A DNA stretch of 64,000 nucleotides from Nitrosomonas communis. Lineage in GTDB: Bacteria; Pseudomonadota; Gammaproteobacteria; Burkholderiales; Nitrosomonadaceae. The stretch is taken from the NCBI RefSeq assembly GCF_900114745.1, contig NZ_FOUB01000003.1, positions 110,561-174,560 of the forward strand, read 5' to 3'. The notes beneath the pieces were generated by a model, which searched no databases, had not been told where the DNA came from, and saw nothing but the letters and a program-made list of their open reading frames with translations. Below are positions 9,303 through 22,100 of this stretch, one piece after another; the stretch's first letter is position 1; each line of letters begins with the position of its first letter. The position numbers and the translations under genes were made by a program.

Positions 9303-9800
9303 TTATTCCTCCACCCTGCGAGCAAGTGGCCGATGCTTGGTACCAATTGACTCTTGCAATATTACCAGCCCCTGCAACAATGCTTCGGGACGTGGTGGGC
9401 AGCCGGGAACATAGACATCCACCGGCAGGATCTGGTCTATACCTTGCACAACGCTATAGATATCGTACATCCCCCCTGAATTGGCACAGGAGCCCATGGA
9501 AATCACCCACTTAGGTTCGAGCATCTGGTGGTAGAGACGCAGAATCATCGGCGCCATCTTGATGAATACCGTTCCCGAGATGATCAACAGATCCGCCTGA
9601 CGCGGTGAACCACGCATAATTTCGGCACCAAAGCGAGCGATATCATGGCGTGGCGTAAACGCCGTCATCATCTCGACGAAGCAGCAAGAGAGGCCAAAAT
9701 TAAATGGCCAGAGCGAATACTTGCGCCCCCAAGACACTGCTTCTTCCAGTCTGCTGAAAACAGCTGTTAGAGGTCCTTGGTTGATCTGTCTGGACTCCAT
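9303..9800 (-). CDS. nuoB: NADH-quinone oxidoreductase subunit B
   Basis: Subunit carrying the terminal 4Fe-4S cluster N2 at the quinone site. The conserved CCFVEMM (adjacent cysteines), [12 protein letters not shown], the [12 protein letters not shown] ligand region and [11 protein letters not shown] are all present. The start at 9800 ([10 protein letters not shown]) follows GGGGGG at 5 nt spacing. A longer in-frame start at 9821 also exists. Either way the gene overlaps the 3' end of nuoA by tens of bases, suggesting translational coupling. Confidence 0.95.
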   Translation of the reverse strand: MESRQINQGPLTAVFSRLEEAVSWGRKYSLWPFNFGLSCCFVEMMTAFTPRHDIARFGAEIMRGSPRQADLLIISGTVFIKMAPMILRLYHQMLEPKWVISMGSCANSGGMYDIYSVVQGIDQILPVDVYVPGCPPRPEALLQGLVILQESIGTKHRPLARRVEE

Positions 9801-10153
9801 GACAACCCCCCTTTGCACCATTCATAAACCAAACCAAGCATCAGAATCAATATAAAAACAATGGCGCCAATAACACCTGGCAAACTTAATTCCCAATAGG
9901 CGACTGCCCAGACAAACAGAAACATCGCTTCAATATCAAATATCAAAAAGGAGACAGCGATCACATAGAAGCGCACTGGAACCTGAGGGCGTGCATCGCC
10001 GGTAGGAGGGATACCGCATTCAAAGGGTTGTTCCTTATCCCACTGTGGCCGATAACCACCAAGCCAGCGTGAGAGACTCAGCAAACAAAATAATGCGACC
10101 AATACGAGTAGGGCAAATAGACCAATAACGGCAGCAGATTCCGAGTCTTGCAT
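9767..10153 (-). CDS. nuoA: NADH-quinone oxidoreductase subunit A
   Basis: First gene of the operon: a 128-residue membrane subunit with three helices. It has the typical [21 protein letters not shown] loop between helices one and two and the acidic [16 protein letters not shown] helix. The ribosome site AAGGAGGGACCAA directly precedes the ATG. The C-terminal tail overlaps the nuoB start. The promoter must lie in the divergent gap 10154-10595. Confidence 0.95.
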   Translation of the reverse strand: MQDSESAAVIGLFALLVLVALFCLLSLSRWLGGYRPQWDKEQPFECGIPPTGDARPQVPVRFYVIAVSFLIFDIEAMFLFVWAVAYWELSLPGVIGAIVFILILMLGLVYEWCKGGLSWSPDRSTKDL

Positions 10154-10595
10154 TTGGTCCCTCCTTCAACTTAAGGCCAGTTATTATGATTGAGTCGTTC
10201 TGTCCTTTATCCTTTCAAAATTGAAACTCATTAGCAAAGCGCTATTTAGGGAAATAGCTGGCGCGGAAAAAAATCCAACTCAGTTTGATCTTGTTACAAG
10301 CTAATGCTAAGGGATAACACATAGCCAGGCAATAATGCAATAGCATACATAATCCTGGAAGCCGCCTTTAGGGTAATTTATCTTTGATGCAGGAGACTCT
10401 CAATCTCACCACCTGCCTGAGGATTAGTCACAGAAAAAGCCGGCAGATGAAAAGGAATGCAGCAAGATTGTGTTTATGTATCATAAATTGCGCCAGGAGA
10501 TCATCGATGAAAATGAAATTATTCTGCTCAATGCAGAAGTATTACCTGATAATGATAAATGACACATGAAATCTGTTTTAAGGGGTACTAACACT
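10154..10595. other. Divergent promoter gap between nuoA and aldehyde dehydrogenase
   Basis: About 440 bp that must hold the promoters of the nuo operon (leftward) and the aldehyde dehydrogenase gene (rightward). I found no convincing sigma-70 or sigma-54 match and no repeat element. A 28-codon open frame at 10475-10561 begins MYHKLRQEIIDENEI but has no ribosome site, so I do not call it a gene. It could be a gene remnant. Confidence 0.5.
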
Positions 10596-11960
10596 ATGTC
10601 CATGCTCTCAATCAATCCCATTACCGGGCAAACGATACAATTTTTTCCTATTTGGCAGGCCGATACTATTGACACTGTCTTGCGTGAGGTGGAATCAGCA
10701 CAAGTAGGCTGGGCCTTGCTGAGTGTTGAGCAGCGAGCTGTTTATATGCGTCAGCTGGCAGGAGTTTTTCGTCAGCGCCGTGATGATTACGCCCATCTGA
10801 TTACCGATGAGATGGGCAAATTACTGAAGGAAGCCAGAGCCGAGATCGATAAATGTGCTTGGGGATGTGACTATTTCGCTGAGCATGCCAGTACTTATCT
10901 GGCAGATGAAATTATTGTGTCTGATGCCAGCCGCAGTCTTGTCGTTTATCAGCCCTTGGGGACCTTATTGTGCATTATGCCGTGGAATTTCCCTTTCTGG
11001 CAATTGATACGGGCGGCTGCTCCTGCAATGATGGCGGGTAATACCGTAGTACTGAAACATGCTTCCAATGTGCCGCGTTGTGCGCTTGCATTGGAAGAAG
11101 CCTTTCGTGAAGCAGGATTTCCTGCGAATACTTTCCGCACATTGATGATCACGGCAAACCAGGCTGAAACGGTCATTGCCGATAAACGCATTGCTGCGGT
11201 AACCTTGACCGGCAGCAATGCTGCCGGACGCAAAGTTGCTACCATTGCGGGTCAACATTTGAAAAAATGTGTCCTGGAACTGGGTGGATCAGATCCTTTC
11301 ATCGTACTCGATGATGCCGATCTTGAATTTACGGCAGCACAAGCGGTGACTGCCCGTTTCCAAAACATGGGGCAAAGTTGTATTGCTGCCAAGCGCTTTA
11401 TTCTCGTGGATGCCATTGCCGATACATTCGTACAACGCTTTAAAATGTTAACAAGTGAATTACGCAGCGGTGATCCCAAGCTGGAAACGACTACTCTTGC
11501 GCCAATGGCGCGTGCCGATTTGCGGGACATTCTGCATGCGCAAGTTGAGCGTAGTCTTGCCATGGGCGCTACCCTCGTGACTGGCGGCAAATTGGTTGGT
11601 ACCGAAGGTGCTTATTACGCACCAACTATTCTGGATCAGGTACGTCCTGGTATACCCGCCTTTGATGAAGAATTGTTTGGCCCGGTAGCGGTCATGGTAC
11701 GGGTTAAAAACGCTGAGGAAGCGATACGCCTGGCTAATCAATCGCCATTTGGTCTGGGTGGAAGTGTCTGGACACGTGATGTGACACGAGGTGAGGCTAT
11801 CGCTCGCCAAATCCAGGCTGGCAGCGTTTTCGTCAATGGTGTCGTTAAAAGTGACCCGCGTTTACCATTCGGCGGTATAAAAGAGTCGGGGTTTGGGCGG
11901 GAATTATCCTATCATGGCATTCGTGAGTTCGTGAATATTAAAACGGTGTGGGTTGGATAG
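10596..11960 (+). CDS. NAD(P)-dependent aldehyde dehydrogenase, succinate-semialdehyde dehydrogenase type
   Basis: 454-residue aldehyde dehydrogenase that oxidises an aldehyde to its acid. The cofactor motif PWNFPFWQ is present, with catalytic glutamate in LELGGSDP (about E228) and catalytic cysteine in MGQSCIA (about C262). The C-terminal LPFGGIKESGFGREL motif is also there. The pattern resembles the Sad/GabD-type succinate-semialdehyde dehydrogenases, but substrate cannot be read from sequence. The start at 10596 (MSMLSINPITGQ) follows AAGGGG; an in-frame ATG at 10566 is less likely. It stands alone, divergent from nuoA and convergent with galU, with a repeat copy between. Confidence 0.9.
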   Translation: MSMLSINPITGQTIQFFPIWQADTIDTVLREVESAQVGWALLSVEQRAVYMRQLAGVFRQRRDDYAHLITDEMGKLLKEARAEIDKCAWGCDYFAEHASTYLADEIIVSDASRSLVVYQPLGTLLCIMPWNFPFWQLIRAAAPAMMAGNTVVLKHASNVPRCALALEEAFREAGFPANTFRTLMITANQAETVIADKRIAAVTLTGSNAAGRKVATIAGQHLKKCVLELGGSDPFIVLDDADLEFTAAQAVTARFQNMGQSCIAAKRFILVDAIADTFVQRFKMLTSELRSGDPKLETTTLAPMARADLRDILHAQVERSLAMGATLVTGGKLVGTEGAYYAPTILDQVRPGIPAFDEELFGPVAVMVRVKNAEEAIRLANQSPFGLGGSVWTRDVTRGEAIARQIQAGSVFVNGVVKSDPRLPFGGIKESGFGRELSYHGIREFVNIKTVWVG

Positions 11961-12016
11961 TGACATATAATAGACAAGTACAATCTCGGCTGCTGTAATC
12001 TGTAGCAAAAAAGTAA

Positions 12017-12117
12017 TTCCATTTCTAAATCAAAAATGACTTTGTCGGCTTCACCTTGCCGTATTATTTATACTGTCTGCGGCTCGCATTCGCGTCATTT
12101 TTGATTTGGAAATGGAA
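12017..12117 (+). repeat. TNA-type MITE, copy 2
   Basis: 101-bp copy between the convergent aldehyde dehydrogenase and galU genes. It starts TTCCATTTCTAAATCAAAA and ends GATTTGGAAATGGAA. Left flank is TAA (12014-12016) and right flank TTA (12118-12120), so the duplication is imperfect. The right flank TTA is also the galU stop codon on the minus strand. Confidence 0.88.
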
Positions 12118-13005
12118 TTACACGCTTGGCCGCGCTTTCAGCCAGGCAGAGAACTCGCTGCCCAGCTCTGGATGAGCAGATGCAATATCGACACTGGCCT
12201 GTAGCAATCCCAGCCTGCTGCCACAGTCATAACGTTTGCCATGGTAGCAATAAGCCAGTACTTGCTCTGAACCAAGCAGGGCTGCAATGCCATCAGTAAG
12301 TTGAATCTCACCCCCAGTGCCGCAAGGTTGTGCGCGAATGTGCTCGAATATTGCTGCGGTCAGGATGTAGCGCCCAGCGACTGCCAGGTTGCTGGGGGCA
12401 ATACTAGGGTGAGGTTTTTCTATCAAGCCGGTGATCTTGATAAGATCTGGCGTCAGTGTCTCTCCTTCAATGATACCGTAACGGTTGGTCTGATCCTGCG
12501 GTACTTCCTGCACCGCTAGGATGCTGCACCGATGTTGACTGAAAAGGTCGGTCATTTGCTGCATGATAGGTGGGTCGCCTACCATCAAGTCGTCGGCCAA
12601 CAACACCGCAAAGGGTGCGCCGTGAACCAGGTGTTCGGCACACAACACGGCATGGCCCAGACCGAGTGCCCTGGGCTGGCGGATGTATACACACTCCATG
12701 TCATCAGGCTTAATGGCATTAACAATCGCGAGTAAATCGTCTTTGCCATGGGCAGCCAGTTCAGCTTCCAGCTCATAAGCCGTGTCGAAATGGTCTTCAA
12801 TTGCGCGTTTATGGCGGCCTGTCACAAAGATCATTTCACGTATGCCCGCAGCATAGGCCTCCTCAACTGCGTATTGAATAAGCGGTTTATCGACGACTAC
12901 CAGCATTTCTTTCGGTGAAGCCTTGGTGGCTGGCAAAAAACGTGTTCCTAAACCAGCGACTGGGAAAATCGCCTTGGTGACAGCTTGCTGATTATAGTTA
13001 TGCAT
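12118..13005 (-). CDS. galU: UTP-glucose-1-phosphate uridylyltransferase
   Basis: Makes UDP-glucose from UTP and glucose-1-phosphate. The 295 residues open with KAIFPVAGLGTRFLPATKASPKEML, the nucleotide-binding signature of the GalU family. It also has KPLIQYAVEEAYAAGI, FVTGRHKRAIEDHFD and the GEIQLTDGI segment. Length is normal. The stop codon coincides exactly with the TTA flank of repeat copy 2, so the insertion abuts the reading frame. The next gene upstream on the same strand is the cyclic glucan synthase, which uses UDP-glucose. Confidence 0.95.
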   Translation of the reverse strand: MHNYNQQAVTKAIFPVAGLGTRFLPATKASPKEMLVVVDKPLIQYAVEEAYAAGIREMIFVTGRHKRAIEDHFDTAYELEAELAAHGKDDLLAIVNAIKPDDMECVYIRQPRALGLGHAVLCAEHLVHGAPFAVLLADDLMVGDPPIMQQMTDLFSQHRCSILAVQEVPQDQTNRYGIIEGETLTPDLIKITGLIEKPHPSIAPSNLAVAGRYILTAAIFEHIRAQPCGTGGEIQLTDGIAALLGSEQVLAYCYHGKRYDCGSRLGLLQASVDIASAHPELGSEFSAWLKARPSV

Positions 13006-13182
13006 GATGCAAACCCCAGAAAATGTTATTGGATATTAGCCTCATCCCACCTGCATACCGGGTGGAGAGAAAATGTAGCTTATCGTAATTCCTTACGCTA
13101 ACAAAGCAGAGTGCTAAAAAACGCATCAATACTTTCGGTTTATTACCTAGAGCGAGAACTATGCTCATGTTTATCTGCTGGA

Positions 13183-16100
13183 TCATTGATGTGGCTGGGA
13201 TTGGGTTACGATGGTTATTTCGACCGTATGATCCTTGCGATCGTCGATCAGCGGAATAACTTTGTCGGAGCGTTCAATGCCATCTACCGTGATGCGCATT
13301 ACACTGCTCTGCACAGCATCACCAGCATCCACTTGCGACACGGTGATATGGTAGACGGTCTCTCGATACCGATAATGCAATTTGAACGCTTGCCAGGACG
13401 CAGGCAAGCAGGGAGCAAAATGCAGTTTGTCCACATCGAGCTTCAGGCCGAGCAGAGATTCCACAATGAGACGGTACATCCAACCGGCGGAACCCGTGTA
13501 CCAGCTCCATCCCCCGCGACCAGCGTGCGGCGAGACTGCATATACATCGGCGGTAACGACATAGGGCTCAACTTTGTAGATCGCCACACCTGCCGCCGAT
13601 TTTCCATGATTTACCGGATTAATCATGGTCAGCAATTCCCATGCTCGCTGGCTGTCACCCAAGGCTGCGAATGCCATTACGGTCCAGATAGCGGCGTGGG
13701 TGTATTGCCCACCATTTTCGCGCACGCCTGGAACATAACCTTTGATATAGCCCGGATCCAGACTCGACTTGTCGAATGGTGGATTCAAGAGCTGGATCAA
13801 CGCATAATCGTGCCGCACCAGTCGGGTATATACGGCGTCCATGCTCACGCGTGAATGTTCACTCTCGCCCGCGCCGGAGAGCACTGACCAGCTTTGTGAG
13901 ATCGAATCGATCTGGCATTCGGTGTTGGTGGCCGACCCTAGCACGGCACCATCATCGAAGTAGGCGCGGCGATACCATGCGCCATCCCAGGCATTTTGTT
14001 CGATATGCTGGCGCAATTGCTCGGCTTCCTGCCGGCACTGCTCAGCAAATGGTACGTCACCTTGCTGTTGCGCCAGTACTGCGAAGCGTGTCAGCACTTT
14101 ATATAGGAAGAAGCCGAGCCAGACACTTTCGCCCTTGCCGTGTATGCCCACCAGGTTCATGCCATCGTTCCAGTCTCCGGAGCCCATCAGCGGCAGACCA
14201 TGCTCGCCAAATGTCAGGCCGTGCCGGATGGCGCGTACACAGTGCTGGTACAGGCTGGCTGACTCGGTAGAGTGACCTGGCAAGTCATAATACGAGTCTT
14301 CTTCAGGACTAACCGGGCGGCCTCCAAGGAAAGGAACGGATTCATCCAATACTCCGGTATCACCGGTACTCAGCACATAACGGCACACTGCCAGTGGCAG
14401 CCAGAGGTAATCGTCGGAGCAATGGGTGCGTACGCCATGGCTCGATGGCGGATGCCACCAGTGCTGTACATCGCCTTCAACAAACTGATGCGCCGCGCAC
14501 AGCAGCAAATGTTCACGCACGAGTTGCGGTTCGGCATGGATCAGCGCCATCACGTCCTGCAACTGATCGCGGAAACCAAAGGCGCCGCCCGATTGATAAT
14601 AGCCGCTGCGTGCCCATAGACGACAGGCAAGCGTTTGGTAGACAAGCCAGCCATTAGCCAGGACGTTGAGCGACGGATCTCGAGTTTCCACCTGAACCGC
14701 GCCGAGGGTATGGTTCCAGTATTGCCACACGGCTTCGAGTGCAGCACGTGCGGCGGCCGATCCACGAAAACGCTGCGCCAGATTGCGCGCATCCTCCGCC
14801 CCACGTCTGCCGGCCTGGCCCAGGCGGAAGATGATCTCGCGTTCTTGACCGTCGGCCAAGTCGAAGCCTACCTGAATCGCAGCGCAAGGATCCAATGCTG
14901 CCCCTACCTTGCCTGAAAGCCGTGTACGCGTCATTGCTGCCGGATTTTTGAGCGAGCCATTACGTCCAATGAACTCAGCGCGATCGCAACTGATCGAACG
15001 ATCGACTTCATCCACATCGAAGAAAGCAACCCTGCCTGCGAATTCCGTATTGTAAGGGTTTTGAGCGAACAGCGCACCGCTGCTGGGATCTACTTCGGTG
15101 ATCACGTGCATGTTCGATTTCGGCCGCAAATCGCCCAGCACCCACTCCACGTAGCCGGTCGCGGAGAGCCGCCGTGACCTCCCTGATGCGTTACGCACTT
15201 TTAATACCGAAAATTTGACTGCAGCATCCACAGCCACATATATCCATAACTCTGAGACAATGCCTCCTTCAGTATGTTCGAACACGCTATAGCCGAATCC
15301 GTGCCGGCTAACATACGCATTCGCGCCGCGGCAGGGCAGGGGTGTAGGTGACCAAAAATGACCGCTCTCCTCGTCGCGCAGATAAAAAGCTTCTCCGCTC
15401 GTATCGGATACCGGGTCGTTGTGCCAAGGAGTGAGGCGGAACTCATGTGCGTTTTCGCTCCAGGTATAAGCCTGGCCGCTCTCGGAAATGATTGTGCCAA
15501 AATGCGGATTCGCTAATACATTTACCCATGGTGCGGGCGTTACTTGTGCGGCTGTGGTAGTAATGACATACTCATGTCCGTCCGGTGTGAATCCGCCCAA
15601 TCCATTATGCAGAATGAGATCGCGCTGCGGCAACACGCTGTTGTCAGGAGAATCAGCGCGGTAACTTTGGCTCGGCCGGAAGCGCGGCATCTGTATACCT
15701 CTCAGGCTACGGCGGGTGACCTGTTCCTCCAGCGTTCCTCGGCTATCTGTTATAATCGCGCGCGCGACCGATTGGAATAGAACACGGTCTTCGTTCGATA
15801 TCTGTTCCGCGCGGCGCACGAAAATGCCACCTGGTCGATCGATGACATGCGCTTCAGTGCCTGCCGCAATCAAACCGATAATTTGATCCTGGAGCAATTG
15901 CCGGTAACCGGCACGGTCCTCGTTCCAGATCACCAGATCCACTACCAGTCCTTTTAGACGCCAGTAGGCGTGAGCCTGTACCAATTGACGTACCAATTCG
16001 ATATTGGCTGCGTCACCAATCTGCAGCAGAACGATGGGGAAATCACCAGAAATGGCATAGCTCCATAAACTGGATTGCCCGCGACGATTCTGCATCAGAA

Positions 16101-19100
16101 TGCTGGCTTCTGCGCGAAGCAAGCCGTGGGCATAAATAACAGAATTGGCCAGACGTCCATAGAGTTGAGCATCGGTCTCGCTCGCATTGAGTTGGCGTAA
16201 CACCACTTGGGCATGTGTCCAGGAGACATCAAAGACACGATCCGCAAGCCGTCTATCCTGATATCTTTTGATCAGGCCTAATGCGGCATCACGGCTCTCC
16301 CCTATACCGCTCACTATATCGATAGTGATGGTTTGTTCTGGATCGAGTGTAACGGCATGGCGGATGGCGACAATCGGATCCAGCACTGAGCCCTGACTGC
16401 CGGAAAGCGCCTCTGATGATGCACCGCTCAGTGCTTGCGGGTCAGCGGTGGTGTGGCCGCGGCCAATGAATTGCATCCGATCCGTCTCATAAGAGATGGC
16501 ATCGACATCTACTCCGTGCCCTGTCATCATGTGAAACATCCAGCATGTTTGCTCGGTAGCTGAGCGCGGACGACGTGTGCAAAGGATCGCGTGGCGTTTC
16601 TCGTCGATCTCAGTCTGTACGAACAGATTGCTGAAAGCCGGGTGCAGCATATCTGCGGCAGGTACGGCAAGAACTACTTCTGCATAACTGGTCATCGTGA
16701 TAGTGCGGCGGGTATAGGTGCGGTTGGTGATGCGCACGCGGCGCAGCTCGATATCGTCTTCTGGTGATATCGCGATCTCGGTATAGGTTTCGAAATTGCC
16801 ATCACTTATATAATCACGACGACGAAATTCAGCGCGCCCCTCGGAGAAAATCACTTCGTAATGTTGCGGCTGTTTCAATGTCGGCTGATAGGCGGTTGAC
16901 CAGATTTCCCCGCTGCGCTCGTCGCGCAGATAACAGAATGACCCCCAGTGGTCGCGAGTCGTGTCCTCGCGCCAGCGTGTAACCGCAAGATCTTTCCAGC
17001 GGCTATAGCCGCCGCCGGCGTTGGTAACCATCACATGATAGCGGCCGTTGGATAACAATTGCACTTCCGGCATTGGCGTATTGGCATTGTTGAAAACGCG
17101 AATCGGCGCTTCCTCAATACGGGGGGGCAGTTGAATATCAGAAAATTGGGCCGTGCTCGGAAAGAACTCAGTGGCTTTGGGAATCCGCTCCTGGAGCAGC
17201 AGTAAGCTCGCCTGGAACAGCTGAACCGATGCGAAGCGCTTCTGCATCGGGCGATCCAGCAGAAGGTAGGCCAGGGAGAGCAGACTCATTCCCTGGTGAT
17301 GCGCCATATAAGATCGTACCACTGTGCTCGATTGCCGACGTCGTTGACGTGAGGGGGTGTAATCAATGGCCTCATAAAAGCCGAACTTTCCTTCCAGTCC
17401 TATCGCAGCGAGTTGTTGCAGATTTAGACACGCCGCTTCGGGTGCCACCATCAATGCCAGCACCGTGGCATAGGGGGCAACGACCAGGTCATCAGCGAGT
17501 CCGCGTTTGAGCCCAAGGCCAGGCACGCCAAATGCCCGGTACTGGTAGTTGAGATGGACGTCGACTAGATTATAGCCAGATTCCGACATTCCCCACGGTA
17601 TGCCACGCTGCCGTCCATACTCGATCTGCCGTCTCACCGCTACCTTATAGGTCTGGTCAAGTAGCGTGTTATCAAAGGTGGGCATCACCAGCAGCGGCAT
17701 CAGATACTCGAACATTGAGCCACTCCATGATAAAAGAACGGGTTCGCCGCCGGCAGTCGTGAGCAGACGTCCCAGGGCAAACCAGCTCTCCTGCGGCAGC
17801 TGTCCCTGCGCGATCGCAATGAATTTCACCAATCTCGCTTCCGAAGCCAACAAGTCATAGTAACTCGCATCCCGCCTCAGTTCATCCACGTTGTACCCAA
17901 TCGCTAGCAGACGCGATGATTTGTCATACAGAAAGTCATATGCCATGCATGCGAGTTCGCTTGACTGCATGGCAAGCCGTTCGACAGTCGCAATTCGTTC
18001 AGTGGCGCGGCGGCTGGCTTGTGTGATGCAGTGTTTAAATGCGTGTAACCATTCGCTTTCTGCGGATGGCGTAGTGCCCGCAAGAGGCACGTCGAGTTGC
18101 TGTTCAATTTCCGGGAATAATTTATCTTCGATGTTAGCCAATTCCTGCAGCGTTGGGATTGCGGCAAGGGCGAAGTTGTCGTCAAGCCCGCTCGGTGCAG
18201 CTGGCAGCGCTAGCCAGGGGGCGAGAAAGGTCAACTCGTCGAGAGCCGCGCGGCATTGCCGGGCCAGCGCATGCGCCCACCAAACCGCATCACTCTCAGA
18301 AGTTGTCTCAGAGATGACTGCGCTGGCGTGATCCAAGGTGGGGTGGTGTGTGGAATATTCATCTGTCTCCAAGTATCCTTCGGTTGCTACATTCCGTCTT
18401 TCTCTGGTTGATACCAGCGAGCTACCTGTTTGAGGCGGCTTCTGAGAGACAGCTTTAATGTTATCGGCAAATTCCTCCGCGCGTTTCGCCAATTGGCCGA
18501 GGCGCTGCCATGCCAAGGCGAGCGTAATAGGAGGGGAGCTATAGGCAGACTCAATATCCGACTGCAGTGCAGCAAGTAGGTCTGACTGGGTGTTGCCTGC
18601 CGCATCTACCAGAATTCCGAGCGTGTCGTGGAGCCCGTGGAACCAACGCGCGCCGAGGATTTTGTCATCGGTAAGCATGCGTAGACCCGACTGCAAGGTC
18701 AGCAGATGGCCTGCAAGGTTTCCACTGTCCACCGTCGAAACGTAAGCTGGATGCAGCGGTTTCAATGATTGTGTATCGTACCAGTTATAGAAGTGGCCAC
18801 GATGTCGCTCCAGCGTTTGCATGGTGTCGAGGGTATGTGCCGTGCGCTCGATGAGTTGCCCAGCCGGAATGTAACCGAAGTCATATGCGGATAAGTTCGC
18901 GAGTAGCGCCATTCCCATATTGGTCGGAGAAGTACGATGTGCAACGGAGGCACCGCGATACTCTTGATAGTTGTCCGGCGGCAGCCAATGATCTCCCGGG
19001 CCAACAAAAGTCTCAAAGAACGCCCAGGTTTTACGCGAAATCTTGCGCAAGAAGACAGTCTGCCCAGCCGTTAGTCGTGCCTCGCGGCGTGCGAGTGGTT

Positions 19101-22100
19101 GGCCGGTCCACCAGACAATCACGGGTGAACTTAGCCATAGCAGCAGGATGGGCACTGCTACCGTGAGTGCAGCAGGCTTGAATAACAGCAGATAAAGTAT
19201 CACAGCAATGGCAATTAACGGGACGATCCACATCATGCGCAAAACGGCGGCGAAATCCGTGCGACTATGACGTGCGGCTTCGCCCGACGGGTTCCATTCG
19301 AGCAGTCGTCTGTGGGTAAACAGCATACGACCCGCTGTACGTATGATTGCATCCAGGCTGAACCAGGCTTCGTACGGAAGGCATGTCAGGGTAAAGGCCG
19401 CTTGCGCCAGGCGTTGACTTGCCATGTCGAGTGCAGCGGTAAGATGTTGCCGTAATGGCACATCACGCGGCTTGTGAAAGAGATCCACCACCGATGTGAC
19501 CAAAGGTGGAATGAAGAGTATACCGATTACTGCCAAGGTCCAGAGCAAGGGTGATGCAAGCACCACCCAGCCTAGCAACAGCAACAGCGTCAACGCTGTA
19601 GGCACAAGACTGCGCCGCAGGTTGTCGAATAGTTTCCATCGCGACAGACACGAGAGCGGGTTCTTCAGTCGTTGTTTATCGGGACCGGGAACGTGTGGCA
19701 ACAGCCAGCCCAGCAATTGCCAATCGCCACGTATCCAGCGATGACGGCGGCTCACGTCCATGCTGTAGTGCGCAGGATAATCCTCATACACATGTACATC
19801 GCTCAATAAGCCGGCACGTGCATAACATCCCTCCAGCAAATCGTGACTGAGAATCTTGTTTTCGGGAAAGCGCCCGTTCAATGCCCGCTCGAACATATCT
19901 ACATCATAGATGCCCTTACCGATAAACGAGCCTTCGCCAAACACGTCCTGGTAGACATCGGAGATAGCACGGGTATAGGGGTCGATGCCGGCTTCACCAC
20001 CATGTAATTGCGCATAACGCGAGCGGTTGGTGCCTTCCACGCTTACGCTGACGCGCGGCTGGAGAATACTGTAGCCCTCGTGCACGCGCTGTCGCTGTTC
20101 GTCGTAGCATGGGCGATTCAGCGGATGAGACATTGCCGCCACAAGCTGCTGTGCGACGTCACGCGGTAGCTGCGTATCTGTATCCAAAGTGATGACGTAC
20201 TTAATGTTCGCGAGGCAAGTTGTATCACCGACGATGCGTGAGAAACGGTTACCGGCATGCCTAAGCGTTATATCGCGCAGCAATGCATTCAAGTTCGCAA
20301 GTTTGCCACGCTTACGTTCATAGCCCATCCAGATGCGCTCTTGCGGATTCCAGCGGCGCGACCGATGAAAAAGAAAAAAAATATTCTTTTCCATAGCACC
20401 ATATTTTGCATTCAGCGCCTCGATTCGTGCCTGGGCTAGCTGCAGCAGCGGTTCGTCTTCGGCGAGCGTTTCTTCGTGTGCATCGCGAAAATCGGTTAAC
20501 AAGCCGAAATACAGATTGTCGTCCCGATTCGCCAGAAAGCGCACTTCCAATGCCTCGACCAGATCGTCGACACTTTGTGGGCTCGTGAGCATCGTCGGCA
20601 CGATGACCAGTGTCCGTGATTGTGTGGGTATGCCGTTGGAGAAATCCAAACGTGGCAGCAGATGCGGGTGTACGAACAAGGTTGCCAGCCAATTTACCAG
20701 AGTGAGTGCCAGCTGGCTGGTGGACAGCAGTGCGAGTATACCGATCAGCAGCGAGAATTCATTCGGCATATTCTGAGTATGAGCGACGGACATCAGGCTG
20801 GCGCTGAACAGCAGCGTTAGCAGCGTGATTAGACCGAGATACACGAGCAATGCGTGCTGTGATCCTATTTTCGCGAGGGTATCAGCAACAGAAAAATGCG
20901 CTTGTATCCTTGTCTCAAGTTTGGGTAAGCCTCGGTCAATCAGGTAGAAGCCAACATGTGCGGCGCGTTCGTCGTCATCTGGATGTGTTGCCTGAAACTC
21001 ATGCGCGAGTTGGACTGCACTTTGTGCTACCTCGGTTTCAGTGAGGGAGCTCCGCCTTGCAATCTTTTCGATTGCATGACGATAATGGTCGCGGGTAGCA
21101 AAATCCATCTTGCCATAGCTGCCGCTCGGATCTTTGCGTAATGTTTGCTCGACGATACTCATGGATTCGACGAACTCACGCCAATCCGTCCCACTTAGAA
21201 AACGCAAGCTGCCGATGCTGTTGCTAATGGAAACTTGGTCGGCAGCCTGATGCTGGTGTCCCGATTGGATCAATTGCTCGGTGGTCAGTCCCGATTCGGC
21301 AAGCGCTTGCTCGATCCAGGTCAGCGGCAATGACAGGGCGAGGCTATGCCCTTGCAGCCGACGCGTAAATTCCGATACAAATGAAGTCGACATCGGCGGC
21401 TGCGAGCGCGCCATGTCCGCGATGACTAGCACCAGGCTCTTCGGATCCGTCTCCGCGGCTGCCGTCATTTGCTCTGCCCAGGCGCTAGCAAGGTCGCGCT
21501 CGATTCTGTCGGCGGCGATACGAATCGCAACGCGTCGCAGGTTCTCAATTAATGCCAATTGCAACATGATGGGGATAGCCCATAACTCGCTTAATTTGAG
21601 CGTACTAACCGTCTGATAAGCCGAGATAAAACGGTTGAGATTTTCTGAGTCCACCCGTCCATCTCCGTGCGAAATGATCTCCAGCGCGATATCATATACA
21701 CGCGGCAATCCGGCCGAAGGACCATTCAATAAACGAGGTAATTCCCGGCTATACCCCTTAGGCATGTGGCGTCTGGCGGTACGGATCTGTTCTTCAACTA
21801 AATAGAAGTTATCGAGCAGCCATTCGCTGGCCGGCGTGATTTGCTGGTTGGCTCTTACCGCCGTTGTGAGTCGTCGGCAGACTTCGATCAAGATCGTTTC
21901 ATTTGCCGCCAACCGCGACATCAGGTGATCCCGCGCGCGTTCCTGTGTCACTTTGTGCATGGCAGCGAGATGCCTGCCACGCTGTTCCATCTGATCTGCA
22001 TTAAGTAATTCAGAGCGTAGCGGCGGCTCATTGAAGGCATCATTTAGAGGGAGGTCGCCGCGCAAGTTCGTACTCAGCCGGCGCAAATATCGGAAGAATC

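Noticed and set aside
10475..10561. 28-codon open frame (MYHKLRQEIIDENEI...) upstream of the aldehyde dehydrogenase
   Set aside because: No ribosome site, very short, and a stop shortly upstream; kept only as a possible remnant in the gap description.
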